In this document: piece by piece, positions 63,431 through 64,000 of the stretch
Position numbering within the stretch: the stretch's first letter is position 1
How the letters are laid out: every line of letters starts with the position of its first letter
DNA from: Paenibacillus curdlanolyticus YK9
GTDB taxonomy: Bacteria; Bacillota; Bacilli; Paenibacillales; Paenibacillaceae
Direction: 5' to 3'
Assembly: GCF_000179615.1 (NCBI RefSeq)
Contig: NZ_AEDD01000001.1
Span: forward strand, 620,001-684,000
Length of the DNA: 64,000 bases
Notes under the pieces: model-generated
Told to the model about the DNA's origin: nothing
What the model saw: the letters and a program-made list of their open reading frames with translations, nothing else
The model's database searches: none
Position numbers and translations under genes: made by a program

Positions 63431-63462
63431 TTGGCAACCGATACGAAATAGGCTATTATAAT
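63431..63462 (+). promoter_or_regulatory. recA promoter
   Basis: TTGGCA (63431-63436), 17-nt spacer, TATTAT (63454-63459); an overlapping TATAAT at 63457-63462 has a 20-nt spacer. Transcription would start about 20-25 nt before the recA start codon. Confidence 0.6.
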
Positions 63463-63491
63463 TACTATATTGAATGAAGGATGTGAGTTGG

Positions 63492-64000
63492 TTGTCAGAT
63501 CGTCGCGCAGCGTTAGAAATGGCACTCCGTCAGATTGAAAAGCAGTTCGGTAAGGGCTCCATCATGAAGTTAGGCGAATCGACGCATATGCAAGTGGAAA
63601 CCGTATCGAGCGGGGCGCTTGCTTTAGATATTGCCCTCGGCATTGGAGGGTTTCCGCGTGGTCGTGTTATCGAGGTCTATGGCCCGGAGTCATCCGGTAA
63701 AACGACAGTTGCGCTTCATGCAATTGCAGAAGTACAGAAAATGGGCGGACAAGCTGCATTTATCGATGCGGAGCATGCACTTGATCCGTTATATGCAAGC
63801 AAGCTTGGCGTAAATATTGACGAATTGCTTCTTTCACAACCCGATACGGGCGAGCAAGCGCTTGAAATCGCTGAGGCGCTCGTACGCAGCGGTGCTGTTG
63901 ATATTATCGTTGTCGACTCGGTTGCAGCGCTCGTTCCGAAGGCTGAAATCGAAGGCGATATGGGCGATTCTCACGTGGGTCTTCAAGCACGACTCATGTC
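63492..64000 (+). CDS. recA: Recombinase RecA (3' end outside window)
   Basis: RecA forms filaments on single-stranded DNA, drives homologous strand exchange and triggers LexA self-cleavage. About 169 residues are seen. They start at TTG 63492 ([20 protein letters not shown]), ten bases after AAGGA; GTG at 63483 is too close to that site. Walker A is GPESSGKTT (about residue 65), followed by [13 protein letters not shown] and [20 protein letters not shown]. The frame is still open at the window end. Confidence 0.97.
   Translation, partial: MSDRRAALEMALRQIEKQFGKGSIMKLGESTHMQVETVSSGALALDIALGIGGFPRGRVIEVYGPESSGKTTVALHAIAEVQKMGGQAAFIDAEHALDPLYASKLGVNIDELLLSQPDTGEQALEIAEALVRSGAVDIIVVDSVAALVPKAEIEGDMGDSHVGLQARLM

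Overview
The window is a contiguous chromosomal backbone segment from a spore-forming, flagellated, low-to-mid GC Gram-positive bacterium, most probably a member of the Paenibacillaceae. The order of genes (flhB-flhA-flhF-flhG-cheBAWCD-sigD-rpsB-tsf-pyrH-frr-uppS-cdsA-dxr-rseP-proS-polC-rimP-nusA-rnpM-ylxQ-infB-rbfA-truB-ribF-rpsO-pnp-ylxY-M16 protease-dut-dpaAB-dapG-dapA-rnjB-tepA-spoIIIE-yfmFH-ymfI-rodZ-pgsA-cinA-recA) follows the Bacillus subtilis map. The short eukaryote-like ProS, nrnA between rbfA and truB, and several extra flagellar-operon genes set it apart from Bacillus. Almost everything lies on the + strand; the one clear exception is an insertion sequence.

Layout: 1-14550 is the distal part of the fla/che operon (type III export, FlhF/FlhG placement, chemotaxis core and adaptation enzymes, sigma-D), ending in four less-known genes (a frameshifted FapA/DUF342 gene, a small charged protein, a SwrB-like protein and a YceG-domain membrane protein) and a strong terminator. 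14555-23250 carries rpsB-tsf (with a folded leader), pyrH-frr, isoprenoid and phospholipid genes, the site-2 protease RseP and ProS. 23450-36480 carries polC and the long rimP-nusA-infB-truB-ribF translation/transcription operon. 36500-42110 carries rpsO, pnp, a degenerate deacetylase, an M16 protease and dut.

42147-43748 is an IS1182-like element of 1554 bp flanked by a 24-bp direct repeat. The repeat is itself the complete hairpin of what was the dut terminator. Its transposase is split into two ORFs joined by a canonical A_AAA_AAG slippery heptamer. After it come the sporulation/lysine genes dpaAB and dapG-dapA (dpaAB behind a sigma-K-like promoter), rnjB, tepA, ylzJ, spoIIIE, sleB (behind a near-consensus sigma-G promoter), the EF-P-modification set yfmF-yfmH-ymfI, two DUF genes, rodZ, yajQ, pgsA, cinA and the start of recA with a LexA box.

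The window is mostly core genome. No defence island, prophage or CRISPR array is seen. The points of novelty are the IS and its target, the broken FapA gene, the glycine-rich tandem repeats in IF-2, structured leaders before rpsB and rimP-nusA, a 28-codon ORF coupled to pgsA, and small uncharacterised flagellar-operon proteins.
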